DNA of 64,000 bases, taken from the NCBI GenBank assembly GCA_934728065.1, contig CAKVDW010000002.1, positions 1 through 64,000 of the forward strand. Reading direction: 5' to 3'. Below the pieces are notes generated by a model. It saw only the letters and a list, made by a program, of their open reading frames with translations. It ran no database searches and was not told the origin of the DNA. Origin of the DNA: an uncultured Campylobacter sp. (lineage in GTDB: Bacteria > Campylobacterota > Campylobacteria > Campylobacterales > Campylobacteraceae). Positions 33,559 through 42,726 of the stretch are shown one piece after another (within the stretch, counting starts at the first letter, position 1; each line of letters starts with the position of its first letter). The position numbers and the translations under genes are program-made.

Positions 33559-35148
33559 ATGCTCGCGCTCATCATCTTTTTACTCACGCTTTTGGGGATT
33601 TTAACTCGTCCATTTAAGCTTAAAATTTGGGTGTTTTCAAGCGTGGGTGCGGCAGCTTGCATCGCCCTTAAACTCGTGAGTTTGCAGGATTTAAAGCTCA
33701 TATTTTCGCTCATTTGGGACAGCTGCTTAACTCTCATCGCGCTCATCATCATAAGCCTTTGTTTGCAGGCTTTGGGCTTTTTTGAGTGGCTGATTTTTGC
33801 TGTGTTAAAACTTTGCCAAAGGCTTAAATTTAAGGACAAAGCCGCCAAAATTCAAGCGCAAAATTCAAATTTAGCCTTAAATTCAAGCCAAAACTCACTC
33901 ACTCCGCCCGCAAATTCGCAGGACAACAAAGCTTTTAACACTCTTTTTTCGCAAAAAGCAAGCGAATTGAGCCAAAATTTCACCGCCCCACAAAGCAACA
34001 CCGCGCCAAATTCAAACGCGCAAAATTTGTCAAATTCGAATTTGACATTAAATTTAAGCCAAGCACCGCTTTTCGCGCCACGCAACGCCCCAAACACGCT
34101 CATCATCAGCGCAAAAGCCCTTTTCACAGCACTTTGCATTTTGTGCGCCTTGTGTAGCGTGGTTTTAGCAAATGACGGAGCGATTTTAATCCTAACCCCG
34201 CTCGTTTTAGGGCTGTTTTTGCGCGCCAAAAGCGTGGATACAAACGCGGTTTTAGCCTTTTTGTTCGCCATTTCTTTCGTGTGCGATGCCAGCTCAAATG
34301 CCTTGATTATCTCAAATCTTACCAACATTATCACCGCAAACTACTTTGCTTTAGGCTTTGCGGACTTTGCCACTACCTTGTTTTTGCCAAATTTGCTCGG
34401 CTTCCTCACCGCTCTTTTGCTCTTTTTGCTCGTCTTTCGCAAGGCTTTGCGGGCGAATTTAACCTTTCGCGCGCCCACCACACCGAAACTTTCGAGCAAA
34501 TTCTTTGCTTTTTATCTTGCTCTGCTGGCATTTTTCGTAGCGAGCTTTTTCATCTCGCGTGAATTTAAGCTGCCTTTGAGCCTAAACTGCCTTGTTTTTG
34601 CGCTCTTTTTGCTCGTCATTTTGTGGCGCAAAGCCCCCAAAAAAGCCACAACCGCCCTTAAAAACGCCCCTTTTAGCATTATCATCTTTGTTTTTGGGCT
34701 TTTTGTCGTGGTTTTTGCGCTGAGCAAACTTGACATAAATGAAGCCACAACCGCCCTTTTAAGCACGCTTTCGCAAGATAAATTCACAGGCATTTTCACC
34801 CTTGCAAGCCTTTCAGCCCTTTTTTCAAGCGTGTTTAACAACCTGCCTATGGTGCTTTTTGGGGATTTGTTGCTGGGTGATTTTTTCGCAAATTTAGCTC
34901 AAAATTCAAGCGCTTTAAGCCTAATAAACGAGCCAAATTTCAAAGAAAGCCTCATTTATGCGCATTTGCTAGGCTGCAACATAGGCTCAAAGCTCACTCC
35001 CATAGGCTCTCTTTGCACGCTTTTGTGGCTCGCGCTTTTAGCCAAAAAAGGCGTGAATTTTAGCCTTAAAAGCTACCTTAAATTTAGCCTTATCTTTACC
35101 TTTGCCACTCTTTTTGCCGCCTGCTTTGGGCTGTGGCTTGTTCAATAA
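33559..35148 (+). CDS. ArsB/NhaD-type ion transporter with a low-complexity insert
   Basis: The 529-residue protein shows the ArsB-like helices LILTPLVLGLF (after VVLANDGA), FALSKLDINEATTALL, FNNLPMVLFGDLLL and GCNIGSKLTPIGSLCTLLWL, matching arsenite permeases and related anion or Na+/H+ exchangers. Between helices 3 and 4 (residues ~92-185) lies an Asn/Ser/Gln/Pro-rich hydrophilic insert absent from typical members of about 430 residues. The insert is in frame and free of stops. Probably exports arsenite, or another anion; the ligand is not provable from sequence, and no ars regulator or reductase lies nearby. Confidence 0.8.
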   Translation: MLALIIFLLTLLGILTRPFKLKIWVFSSVGAAACIALKLVSLQDLKLIFSLIWDSCLTLIALIIISLCLQALGFFEWLIFAVLKLCQRLKFKDKAAKIQAQNSNLALNSSQNSLTPPANSQDNKAFNTLFSQKASELSQNFTAPQSNTAPNSNAQNLSNSNLTLNLSQAPLFAPRNAPNTLIISAKALFTALCILCALCSVVLANDGAILILTPLVLGLFLRAKSVDTNAVLAFLFAISFVCDASSNALIISNLTNIITANYFALGFADFATTLFLPNLLGFLTALLLFLLVFRKALRANLTFRAPTTPKLSSKFFAFYLALLAFFVASFFISREFKLPLSLNCLVFALFLLVILWRKAPKKATTALKNAPFSIIIFVFGLFVVVFALSKLDINEATTALLSTLSQDKFTGIFTLASLSALFSSVFNNLPMVLFGDLLLGDFFANLAQNSSALSLINEPNFKESLIYAHLLGCNIGSKLTPIGSLCTLLWLALLAKKGVNFSLKSYLKFSLIFTFATLFAACFGLWLVQ

Positions 35149-35231
35149 GCGGTTAAAACAAAACCCTTTACAATTTTGCTTAAATTTTAGCTCAAAAGCA
35201 AAATTTCACGCTGAATTTGCCTTAAATTCGC

Positions 35232-36440
35232 TCACAAAAAGCCCAGCATTCCTTTGATGACAACGGCGTTGATGAGGTCGATAAAAAACGCCCCGCACAG
35301 CGGCACGATGATGAAAGCCATATGGCTTGCGCCGTAGTGTGAGGTAACTGTTTGCATATTTACCATAGCTGTGGGCGTTGCGCCAAGCCCAAAGCCACAA
35401 TGCCCAGCAGCCAAAACCGCCGCGTCATAGTCGCGCCCGCAAAAGCGAAAAGTTACAAACACCGCATAAAGCACCATTACAAGAGCTTGTGTTGATAAAA
35501 TCACTATCATCGGCAAAGCCAAAGCCACCAGCTCCCATAAATTCAGGCTCATCATCGAAAAGGCAAGAAAGAGCGAAAGGCTGACATTGCCAAGCACGCT
35601 TACTTCGCGGTCAAAAACCTTGTGGATATTAAGCGCGCTTAAAGCGTTTCGCAAAATCACTCCGATGAAAAGACAATACACAAAGGTCGGCAAATTTATG
35701 GCTTGAAAATGCGCCCGCTCGTAATCTTTCAGCAAAGTGCCTACCAGCAAGCAAATGACGATGAGCGCTAGGGACTCCACAAAGCTTGTAGGCGTGATGA
35801 GCCGCTCTTTTTGGGGCTTTTCAAAGGCGCTTTCTTCGTCCTTAAAGTCCTTGCCCGGCGTTTTGAGCTTGTAATGCTTGACAAGATAGCGAGCCACAGG
35901 ACCGCCGATGAGTCCGCCCATCACCAGCCCAAAGGTAGCGCAAGCCATCGCCACTTCGGTAGCTGCGGTGAAATTGTAAGGGGCTTTGATGAACTCAGCC
36001 GCCCAAGCTGCGCCCGTGCCGTGTCCGCCGCTCATCGTGATAGAACCGCCCAGCAAGCCAACAAGCGCATTGACATTCATCGCATAAGCCAGCGACAAGC
36101 CGATGACATTTTGTAAGATGAGCAAAATCGACACGAAAAAGAGAAAAATCCACAGCATTTTGCCGCCCTTTTTTAAGCTCGCAAAATCCGCACTCAGCCC
36201 CACAGAAGTGAAAAAAGCAAGCATTAGCGGGTCTTTTAGGGAGCTGTCGAATTTAAACTCGATATGCAAATACTTGTAAATGCCAAGTATGATTAAAGCG
36301 GCGATAAGCCCACCGATAACAGGCTCTGGTATGTTGTAATCTTGCAAAACCTTTAATCTTGCGATGATGAAACGCCCCAAAAGCAGCACAGCTACCATAC
36401 ACACGAGCGTGGAGTAAAAATCAAAATTGTAAGTCGCCAT
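35232..36440 (-). CDS. gltS: Sodium/glutamate symporter
   Basis: The 402-residue inner-membrane protein of the GltS family has two inverted repeats. These contain the conserved pore-loop motifs GGSITMSGGHGTGAAWAAEF (first half) and AAGHCGFGLGATPTAMVNM (second half). The N-terminus (MATYNFDFYSTLVCMVAVLLLG) and 10-12 hydrophobic helices fit the family. It takes up glutamate with Na+. It is convergent with the ArsB-like gene. Confidence 0.93.
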   Translation of the reverse strand: MATYNFDFYSTLVCMVAVLLLGRFIIARLKVLQDYNIPEPVIGGLIAALIILGIYKYLHIEFKFDSSLKDPLMLAFFTSVGLSADFASLKKGGKMLWIFLFFVSILLILQNVIGLSLAYAMNVNALVGLLGGSITMSGGHGTGAAWAAEFIKAPYNFTAATEVAMACATFGLVMGGLIGGPVARYLVKHYKLKTPGKDFKDEESAFEKPQKERLITPTSFVESLALIVICLLVGTLLKDYERAHFQAINLPTFVYCLFIGVILRNALSALNIHKVFDREVSVLGNVSLSLFLAFSMMSLNLWELVALALPMIVILSTQALVMVLYAVFVTFRFCGRDYDAAVLAAGHCGFGLGATPTAMVNMQTVTSHYGASHMAFIIVPLCGAFFIDLINAVVIKGMLGFL

Positions 36441-37009
36441 TTGCTAGTCCTTTTTGTTGTTTTCTTGCTTTAAAATTTGCTTTTTTTGCACTTTTGTTTT
36501 TAAATTTTCGCCTTTTGTTCTTTTGTATTTGCCGTGTTTTCTCACTTTTTAGCCTTGCCGTGTCGATTTTGGTGCGAAATTTTCGCATTGAGCGTGAATT
36601 TTACGCTTAAATTTGATGAATTTAAGGCAATGCTTGTTTTGCCCTAAATTCAAACTTTGAGCGCAAAATGATGAAATCCACGCTCAAAGGGCGTAAATTC
36701 TTGCAAAACAGCACAAAAGCAAAGATTACACGAAAATTATAACAAGCTTTGTTAAATGTGGCTTTTTTTGGGGCGCGATTTTTGAATTTTTTGCGTAAAT
36801 ATGGGTAAATTTGAGTAAATTTGAGCGATTTTGAGTGGCGATTTATCAAATTTAGCTATCATAGCTTGATGAAAACGACACGCGAAAGCGAAACTTTTAA
36901 ATTTAGTTTAAAAAAGTTTGTTAAAATGTCCAAATAATTTGATTTAAAATATAAAAAGAAATGAAAGAAAATACGATATAGCTTTGAAAGATAAACAAAA
37001 GGCGCAAAT
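36441..37009. other. Long intergenic region before the ImmA/IrrE gene
   Basis: This 569-base AT-rich region lies between divergent gltS and the ImmA/IrrE-PIN pair. Possible -10 elements for the rightward operon are TAAAAT at 36922-36927 and TATAAA at 36950-36955. The minus-strand frame at 36622-36849 looks non-coding. I see no repeat or RNA gene here. Confidence 0.5.
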
Positions 37010-38137
37010 ATGGTGTTGTATAGTCAGCATATCGGTGTTTTACAAAGATTGCAACTGTCTCAAGATGATATTGCCAAAGCATTTAAAAGTAAAGCCAAGA
37101 TAAAAGAATTTGAAGATTTTCTCAACAAGTCATCTCAAAGCTTTGAAATTGCGACAGACAAACTCATAAAACTTGCCCATACAGTTAATGTGCCTTTCGC
37201 TTATCTTTTTTTGCCGAATTTACCACAAATAGAAAATGAATTGCCAGATTTTAGAGCTGAAAGTAGGGATTTTTCGACCAATCTTCAAAGCTGCATAGGT
37301 TCAAGCAAGAAAAAACAAGAATGGTTTAAGGCTTATCTTATAAGAAATGGTTATGATAAATTTCTTAAAGACAAACGGATAAATTCAAATGATGATATTA
37401 AACAAGAGATTAAAAATTTAAGTGATTTTGATAATGTTAAAAGAATGCAAAAAAATGAAAGGCTAGCCCATATAAAACTTGCGTTAGAATCTCATAATAT
37501 CATTGTTCAACAAAGTGGAGTGTCTCAAAATCAAACACGCAAAGCTATAAACATTAAAGAATGCAGAGGATACGCCATTTATGATGAATACGCTCCGCTC
37601 ATTTTTATAAATTCAAAAGATACGAGCGATAATGGAAAAATCTTTACTATACTCCACGAATTAGCTCATATTTTGTTTAAACATAGTGGAGTAAGCTCTT
37701 ATGATTTTAATGTGAAAAACGAAGAATATCAGTGCAATGAAATAGTTGGCGAAATTCTTATGCCTTGGCAAGAATTTAAACCACAATGGAACAAAAATAA
37801 TAGCTTGGACAACAATATAAGGCAAATTTCATCATATTTTGATGATATAGCAAGTCCGCTAGCCATAGCTACAAAAGCCTTGCTTCATAAGCTGATAGAC
37901 CATCAAAAATACTACGAATTTAAAGAAGTGTATTTGGCTAAAATTCCAGCGGATAGAAAAAATACAGGTGGCAATTATTACTCAAATATCACGGCATCCA
38001 ATAGTAAAAACTTTGCTAAAAGTGTCATTGTTGATACGCTCAACGGCTATGAAACCTATAAAGACGCAATGGACTTGCTTGACATAAAGAGTGTGAAAAC
38101 TTTCAAGAATTTGGCTCAAAATTTGGGGATTGACTAA
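37010..38137 (+). CDS. ImmA/IrrE-family metalloendopeptidase (COG2856)
   Basis: The 375-residue protein has an N-terminal segment resembling the Xre-type region of this class (LQLSQDDIAKAFKSKAKI, then HTVNVPFAYLFLPNLP). The zinc-protease motif is ILHELAHILFKHSG (HExxH-type HELAH at residue ~223), with CNEIVGEILMP supplying a further ligand. Such proteins cleave repressors (ImmA, IrrE) or serve as the antitoxin in pairs with DUF4411 PIN toxins. It overlaps the PIN gene by one base (TAATG), so the two are one unit. Confidence 0.85.
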   Translation: MVLYSQHIGVLQRLQLSQDDIAKAFKSKAKIKEFEDFLNKSSQSFEIATDKLIKLAHTVNVPFAYLFLPNLPQIENELPDFRAESRDFSTNLQSCIGSSKKKQEWFKAYLIRNGYDKFLKDKRINSNDDIKQEIKNLSDFDNVKRMQKNERLAHIKLALESHNIIVQQSGVSQNQTRKAINIKECRGYAIYDEYAPLIFINSKDTSDNGKIFTILHELAHILFKHSGVSSYDFNVKNEEYQCNEIVGEILMPWQEFKPQWNKNNSLDNNIRQISSYFDDIASPLAIATKALLHKLIDHQKYYEFKEVYLAKIPADRKNTGGNYYSNITASNSKNFAKSVIVDTLNGYETYKDAMDLLDIKSVKTFKNLAQNLGID

Positions 38138-38652
38138 TGAGAAAGTATTTAATCGATACAAATATCTTTATAGAATCATCTAATAGACACTATGCTATTG
38201 ATATTTGCCCGGGATTTTGGGAATTTTTAGACAGGGTTTCAGATTTGGAAAATGTAAAATCCATAACACAGGTTTATGATGAATTTACGCCTGATAATGA
38301 GGAACTTGTAAATTTCAAAGAAAGGTTGAAAAACAAGGGATTTTTCTTGCAGATTGAAAACATAACGCCAGAATCTTACAGCGCAACGACAATATCATTG
38401 CAAAAAGAGGGATACAATAAACAAGCCATTGATAATTTTTCACAAAAAGCTGATTATTTTCTCATTGCTTTGGCTTTGCAAGAACAATACACCATTGTAA
38501 CACAAGAGGCAAGAATGCAAACTATTCCACCAAATGCACCAAAACCAAAACGAATAAAAATTCCAAATGTATGCGAACAACTAGAAATAGAATGTATAGA
38601 TATAATTGAATTTTTAAGACGAGAAAGGGCAATTTTTGTGTTAAGAGAGTAA
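38137..38652 (+). CDS. DUF4411-family PIN-domain protein, putative toxin
   Basis: The 171-residue protein begins MRKYLIDTNIFIESSNRHYA, with the first acidic catalytic residue at LIDTN. It has QVYDEF for the second, KADYFLIALAL for the third and TIVTQEAR after it. The CPGFWEFL segment is characteristic of DUF4411. PIN domains are Mg-dependent RNases. In this family the partner upstream is an ImmA/IrrE-like gene, as here. Probably a toxin of a toxin-antitoxin pair next to the RM system. Confidence 0.85.
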   Translation: MRKYLIDTNIFIESSNRHYAIDICPGFWEFLDRVSDLENVKSITQVYDEFTPDNEELVNFKERLKNKGFFLQIENITPESYSATTISLQKEGYNKQAIDNFSQKADYFLIALALQEQYTIVTQEARMQTIPPNAPKPKRIKIPNVCEQLEIECIDIIEFLRRERAIFVLRE

Positions 38653-38711
38653 AATAACGCAAGATTAATTTTAATAAGATATTATGATACCAAAAGTTGA
38701 AAGGAAAAACT

Positions 38712-39439
38712 GTGCCAAGACAAGATTTAAGAGCGAATTCAAACCAACACCAACCTAAAAACAGGCTTTCTAAAAATGATGATTTAAGCATTAATGAAGC
38801 TATGCAAAAGACCAAAAACTACCTTGAAGAAAGATTTGCAGGGGGGGGGGGGTCGATAATTTCACGCAAGGAAATTATTACTTTGAAATAGGCAAAACCC
38901 TTGAAATCTCCTTTATGATTGAAAATATCAAACATTCAAAAATCAGAGCGCAATTTGATATGGATTTCGCAGCAAATTCGATAAAGCCAGATGGTGGAAT
39001 TTTATTTTTAAGAAAAGAAGATGATGAAAAATTCAAAAAAGTTTTACTTGTAACAGAAGCCAAAAGACAAGGCACAAATGACGAAAGGGTAAAAGAAGGC
39101 AAAGGTAAGCAAGCCACAGGCAATGCCATAGAAAGACTTGGCAAGAATTTAACAGGTATTAAGGCTATGCTTAATCACGAAAAAATTACTCCTTTTGTTT
39201 GTTTTGGTTGGGGTTGTGATTTTGCACCAAATGAAAAGACGGTGCTAGCAAAACTCAATGTTTTAAACGAATTTTATTATCTTAATAAGACCTATATTTT
39301 TAAAACTGACGGCAACAGCGACCATAATTATTTTTCGCCTGTGAGTATGTATTTTAGGGAAGAAAAATGGAAAGTTGATGAAATGTTTAAGGTAATGAAA
39401 GAAATAGCTGAAACTTCATTGCGATATTATATATTTTAG
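38712..39439 (+). CDS. EcoRI-family Type II restriction endonuclease, phase-variable, currently off frame
   Basis: Starting at GTG 38712 (behind AAAGGA), the protein reads PRQDLRANSNQHQPKNRL then NYLEERFA before a G12 tract at 38841-38852, where it loses frame and stops at 38891. Downstream the other frame continues VDNFTQGNYYFEIGKTLEIS, then NSIKPDGGILFL, KVLLVTEAKRQG and TGNAIERLGKNL. These match EcoRI's SIKPDGGI, VLVAEAKHQG and GNAIERSHKN, so the catalytic Asp, Glu and Lys (PDG...E-x-K) are retained. Thirteen or ten Gs would give one 242- or 241-residue protein (EcoRI has 277). The predicted target contains AATT, probably GAATTC or RAATTY. The partner methyltransferase starts ten bases downstream. 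Confidence 0.88.
38841..38852 (+). repeat. Poly-G tract (G12), contingency locus
   Basis: Twelve consecutive guanines inside the EcoRI-like gene. Long G/C tracts in Campylobacter slip at high frequency and switch genes on and off. Frame arithmetic shows 12 = off, 10 or 13 = on. Confidence 0.95.
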
Positions 39440-39448
39440 AGGGTAAAA

Positions 39449-40558
39449 ATGACAAATTTGCAAGAAAATCCCGCCTTTTTGAAAGAGCAAATCATCACTT
39501 ATCTTGGCAACAAGCGCGCCTTGCTTGGCTTTATCGCAAGTGGGGTAGAGTATGCAAAAAGCGAGCTTAAAAAGGACAAGGTGAGCTTTTTGGATATGTT
39601 TAGCGGCTCTGGCGTTGTGAGTCGCTTTGCAAAAGCTCACGCAAATTATATCATAGCAAACGACTTAGAAGATTACTCACGCATCATTAACAACTGCTAT
39701 CTTGACAATGTTGATGAAAAAAAACTCAAAATTCTACAAGAATTTTATCATAAACTTGCTTTGAAAAAAAATGAATTTCAAAAAGGCTTTTTAAGCACTC
39801 TATATGCCCCAAAAAACGAAAAAGATATTCAAAGAGATGATAGGGTATTTTATACGAAACAAAATGCGTTATATCTTGATTCTATGCGTTTAAAGATAGG
39901 ACGCGAAATTCCGCCCGAATTTCAGCACTTTTTCATCGCCCCCTTAATCTACGAAGCCAGCGTGCATTCAAACACGAGTGGGGTTTTCAAGGGCTTTTAC
40001 AAGGACAAATCAGGCGTTGGCAAGTTTGGCGGCAGCGGACAAAACGCATTGAGCCGAATTTTAGGGGAGATTAAGCTCAAAATGCCTGTGTTTTCAAACT
40101 TTTCTTGCCCCTTTGAAGTGTGGCAAAAAGACGCAAACTCTCTTGCAAAAGAGCTTGATAGCGTGGATATAGCTTACTTTGACCCGCCTTATAACCAGCA
40201 CCCTTACGGCTCAAACTACTTTATGCTGAATTTAATCGCAAACTACACCGAGCCAAAGGACATTTCAAAGGTTTCAGGCATACCAAAAGCGTGGAACAGA
40301 AGCGATTTTAACAAGGCACACAAGGCACAAGATGCGCTTTTTGAGCTTGTGCGTGCGACAAAAGCTAAATTTATCTTGCTTTCATACAACTGCGAGGGCT
40401 TTGTGAAAAAGGAAAAATTCGCTAAAAAGCTCGCAACGCTTGGCAAGGTTTTTGTCAAAGAGCAACGCTACAACGCCTTTCGCGGCTCGCGCAATCTCTC
40501 AAAACGCGCCCTGCATATCAACGAAGAGCTTTATGTGCTTGTGAAAAATAAATCTTAA
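39449..40558 (+). CDS. D12-class N6-adenine methyltransferase, partner of the EcoRI-like nuclease (CtsM/Cj0208-like)
   Basis: The 369-residue protein has the N-terminal ITYLGNKRALLGFI and SAM motif FLDMFSGSGVVSRFAK of D12-class enzymes. Further motifs are SVHSNTSGVFKGFYK and the catalytic IAYFDPPYNQHPYGSNYFM, then ILLSYNCEGF and FRGSRNLSKRALHI. From memory this is the layout of C. jejuni Cj0208 (CtsM), an orphan enzyme that methylates RAATTY and marks self DNA for natural transformation. In C. jejuni it sits beside infC; here it is 37 kb away and accompanied by a nuclease. Specificity for an AATT-containing site is therefore likely but inferred. Confidence 0.88.
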   Translation: MTNLQENPAFLKEQIITYLGNKRALLGFIASGVEYAKSELKKDKVSFLDMFSGSGVVSRFAKAHANYIIANDLEDYSRIINNCYLDNVDEKKLKILQEFYHKLALKKNEFQKGFLSTLYAPKNEKDIQRDDRVFYTKQNALYLDSMRLKIGREIPPEFQHFFIAPLIYEASVHSNTSGVFKGFYKDKSGVGKFGGSGQNALSRILGEIKLKMPVFSNFSCPFEVWQKDANSLAKELDSVDIAYFDPPYNQHPYGSNYFMLNLIANYTEPKDISKVSGIPKAWNRSDFNKAHKAQDALFELVRATKAKFILLSYNCEGFVKKEKFAKKLATLGKVFVKEQRYNAFRGSRNLSKRALHINEELYVLVKNKS

Positions 40559-40586
40559 AATAAAGGAAAATTAAGATAAAACTTAA

Positions 40587-40592
40587 TATAAT
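40587..40592 (+). promoter_or_regulatory. Predicted -10 element for the his segment
   Basis: TATAAT in the context ACTTAATATAATCTC, 28 bases before a small leader frame and 69 bases before hisB. It gives the his genes their own promoter after the RM locus. Confidence 0.5.
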
Positions 40593-40619
40593 CTCATCAT
40601 TTAGAATGGAGATTTATTT

Positions 40620-40664
40620 ATGATAGTTTCGTTATTTAAAAAAGAACTAAAGAGTTTTCAATGA
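40620..40664 (+). CDS. Possible 14-codon leader peptide overlapping hisB
   Basis: ATG at 40620 follows GGAG at a normal spacing and encodes [14 protein letters not shown]. Its TGA overlaps the hisB ATG (ATGA). It contains no histidine codons, so it is not a classical attenuator; translational coupling of hisB is the simplest role. It could also be the stub of a lost gene. Confidence 0.35.
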   Translation: MIVSLFKKELKSFQ

Positions 40665-41722
40665 GTAAAATCCTTTTCATCGACAGAGACGGCACGCTGA
40701 TAAATGAGCCACGCCCGAGTTTGCAAGTAGATAGCCTTGAAAAATTGAGCTTTGAAAAGGGCGCGATACCAGCCTTGCTTGCTTTAAAAAAATTCGGCTT
40801 TAAATTCGTGCTTGTGAGCAATCAAGACGGACTTGGCACAGCGAGTTTTCCACGCGAAAACTTCGAGCTAGCCCAAAATAAAATGCTTGAAATTCTAAAA
40901 AGTTGCGGCGTGGAATTTGAAGACATTTTCATCTGCCCGCATTTTGAAAAAGATAACTGTGCGTGTCGCAAGCCTAAAACAGCGTTGCTTGCGGAGTATA
41001 TAAAGCGCGAAATTTATGACAAAAACCAAAGTTTTGTCATCGGCGACAGACAAACGGACATTGAACTAGCGCGAAATTTAGGGGTGCAAGGCATTTTGTA
41101 TGAGAGCGAAAAAAACGGCTGGGCGCAAATTTGTGAGTTTATTTTAGCGAATTTTCGCTGCGCCAAAGTAGAGCGCAACACCAAAGAAACCAAAATCCTT
41201 GTGGAGCTGAATTTAAACGGCTCAAAAAGCGAGATAAGCACGGGCATAGGCTTTTTTGACCATATGTTAGAGCAAATCGCCACGCACTCGGGGCTTGGAC
41301 TGAAAGTGCTTTGCAAGGGAGATTTGAATGTCGATGAGCATCACAGCGTGGAGGATACGGCGTTAGCTTTGGGCGAAGCCATAAGGCGCGCACTTGGGGA
41401 CAAAATCGGCATCGCGCGCTATGGCTTTGTGCTGCCTATGGACGAGAGTTTGGCGCGCTGTGCCATAGACTTTTGCAACCGCCCGACACTTGAATTTAAG
41501 GCAAAATTTAAAAAGCAAAAATTAGGCGAGCTAAGCACTGAGATGATAGAGCATTTTTTTGGTTCGCTTGCAACGGCTATGGGAGCGAGCTTGCACCTAA
41601 AAGTAAGTGGCAAAAACGACCATCACAAGGCAGAAGCACTTTTCAAAGCCTTTGCTCGGTCCTTAAAAATGGCTGTTCGTTTAGAAGATGAAAAACTTGC
41701 CAGCTCAAAGGGAGCGTTGTGA
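40661..41722 (+). CDS. hisB: Bifunctional histidinol-phosphatase / imidazoleglycerol-phosphate dehydratase
   Basis: Two steps of histidine synthesis in one 353-residue protein. The N-terminal HAD phosphatase has [12 protein letters not shown], the VSNQDG segment, zinc ligands [14 protein letters not shown] and [10 protein letters not shown]. The C-terminal dehydratase (from residue ~170) has [32 protein letters not shown] and [16 protein letters not shown] with metal-binding histidines. The last codons and stop (…KGAL) are duplicated after the downstream methyltransferase gene. hisG and hisD do not precede it in this window, unlike C. jejuni. Confidence 0.96.
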   Translation: MSKILFIDRDGTLINEPRPSLQVDSLEKLSFEKGAIPALLALKKFGFKFVLVSNQDGLGTASFPRENFELAQNKMLEILKSCGVEFEDIFICPHFEKDNCACRKPKTALLAEYIKREIYDKNQSFVIGDRQTDIELARNLGVQGILYESEKNGWAQICEFILANFRCAKVERNTKETKILVELNLNGSKSEISTGIGFFDHMLEQIATHSGLGLKVLCKGDLNVDEHHSVEDTALALGEAIRRALGDKIGIARYGFVLPMDESLARCAIDFCNRPTLEFKAKFKKQKLGELSTEMIEHFFGSLATAMGASLHLKVSGKNDHHKAEALFKAFARSLKMAVRLEDEKLASSKGAL

Positions 41723-41724
41723 AA
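41704..41724. repeat. 21-bp direct repeat, left copy, at the hisB end
   Basis: CTCAAAGGGAGCGTTGTGAAA (listed as 21 bp; core CAAAGGGAGCGTTGTGAA) spans the hisB stop. It is perfectly repeated at 42858-42878, where it carries the ribosome-binding site and GTG start of hisH. Confidence 0.92.
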
Positions 41725-41738
41725 AAGGAAAATTCACT

Positions 41739-42725
41739 ATGTTAGCCTTGCAAAATGGACATCAAAGCGATTTTAATGTCTTTAATCAAGATTTGCCAAA
41801 TAAAAAAGCACTCTTTTTACGCTCTTTAAAAGGCGACACGCTCAAATACAAACGCTACACCAAATCCCCGCTTCGCTATGGCGGAGGCAAAAGTCTAGCC
41901 GTTGGGCTAATAATTGAGCATTTCCCAAATGACATTTCACGCATCATAAGCCCCTTTATCGGTGGCGGAAGTGTCGAGGTGGCAAGTGCTTTGGAGCTAA
42001 ATTTAGAAGTAAAAGCCTTTGATATTTTTGATATTTTGGTGAATTTTTGGCAACTTGTAAGCACAAAATCACAAAAACTTTATGATGAACTTTGTCAATT
42101 AGAGCCAAATAAAGAAACTTACGCGTGGATTAAAGATGAGCTAAAAAAGCATTATAAAAACGAGGCAAAGCTTGACAAACTCACGCTTGCGCGGGATTAT
42201 TATTTTAATTTTAATTTAAGCTATGGACCGGGATTTTTGGGCTGGATGAGTAAAATTTACGAGGATAAAACGCGTTATGCAAATATGCTTGAAAAGCTGC
42301 GAAATTTTGGTTTGCAAGATGAGGCGCGAAATTTAAGCGTGGAGTGTGCGAGCTTTGAGAGTGTTTTTGAAAGGTATCCAAACGACTTTTTCTACTGCGA
42401 CCCGCCTTATTTTCTCACAGGGGATAGCAAAATGTTTAAGGGCATTTACCCTATGCGAAATTTCCCCATTCATCACAACGGCTTTAAACACGAGCTTTTA
42501 GCAAAATGCTTGCACGCTCACAAGGGCAAATTTATTTTAAGTTACAATGACTGCGAATGGGTGCGAAATGCCTACAAAGACTTTAAAATTTTAGAACCAA
42601 AATGGCAATACACAATGGGACAGGGCGAAACGCGAATCGGCAAAAACCGCCATAATCATTTAATGGAATTCGGCGACACAGGACACATTAAACAAAGCCA
42701 CGAGCTTTTAATCATAAAGGATTAA
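41739..42725 (+). CDS. D12-class adenine-N6 DNA methyltransferase without a nuclease partner
   Basis: The 328-residue protein (start ATG at 41739 after AAAAGGAAA) has KSPLRYGGGKSLAVGLI for SAM binding. ISPFIGGGSVEVA, NLSYGPGFLGWMSKIY and the catalytic FFYCDPPYFLTG follow, as in Dam-like D12 enzymes. It lies alone between hisB and hisH, flanked by a 21-bp perfect repeat of the hisB/hisH junction. It may be an orphan regulatory or protective methyltransferase; specificity unknown. Confidence 0.88.
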   Translation: MLALQNGHQSDFNVFNQDLPNKKALFLRSLKGDTLKYKRYTKSPLRYGGGKSLAVGLIIEHFPNDISRIISPFIGGGSVEVASALELNLEVKAFDIFDILVNFWQLVSTKSQKLYDELCQLEPNKETYAWIKDELKKHYKNEAKLDKLTLARDYYFNFNLSYGPGFLGWMSKIYEDKTRYANMLEKLRNFGLQDEARNLSVECASFESVFERYPNDFFYCDPPYFLTGDSKMFKGIYPMRNFPIHHNGFKHELLAKCLHAHKGKFILSYNDCEWVRNAYKDFKILEPKWQYTMGQGETRIGKNRHNHLMEFGDTGHIKQSHELLIIKD

Positions 42726-42726
42726 G

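Noticed and set aside
33852..34334. 160-codon minus-strand frame antisense to the ArsB-like gene
   Set aside because: Shadow of a real membrane-protein gene, no ribosome-binding site or family match.
36622..36849. 75-codon minus-strand frame in the gltS upstream region
   Set aside because: No ribosome-binding site, no domain, lysine/phenylalanine-rich content as expected by chance in AT-rich DNA.
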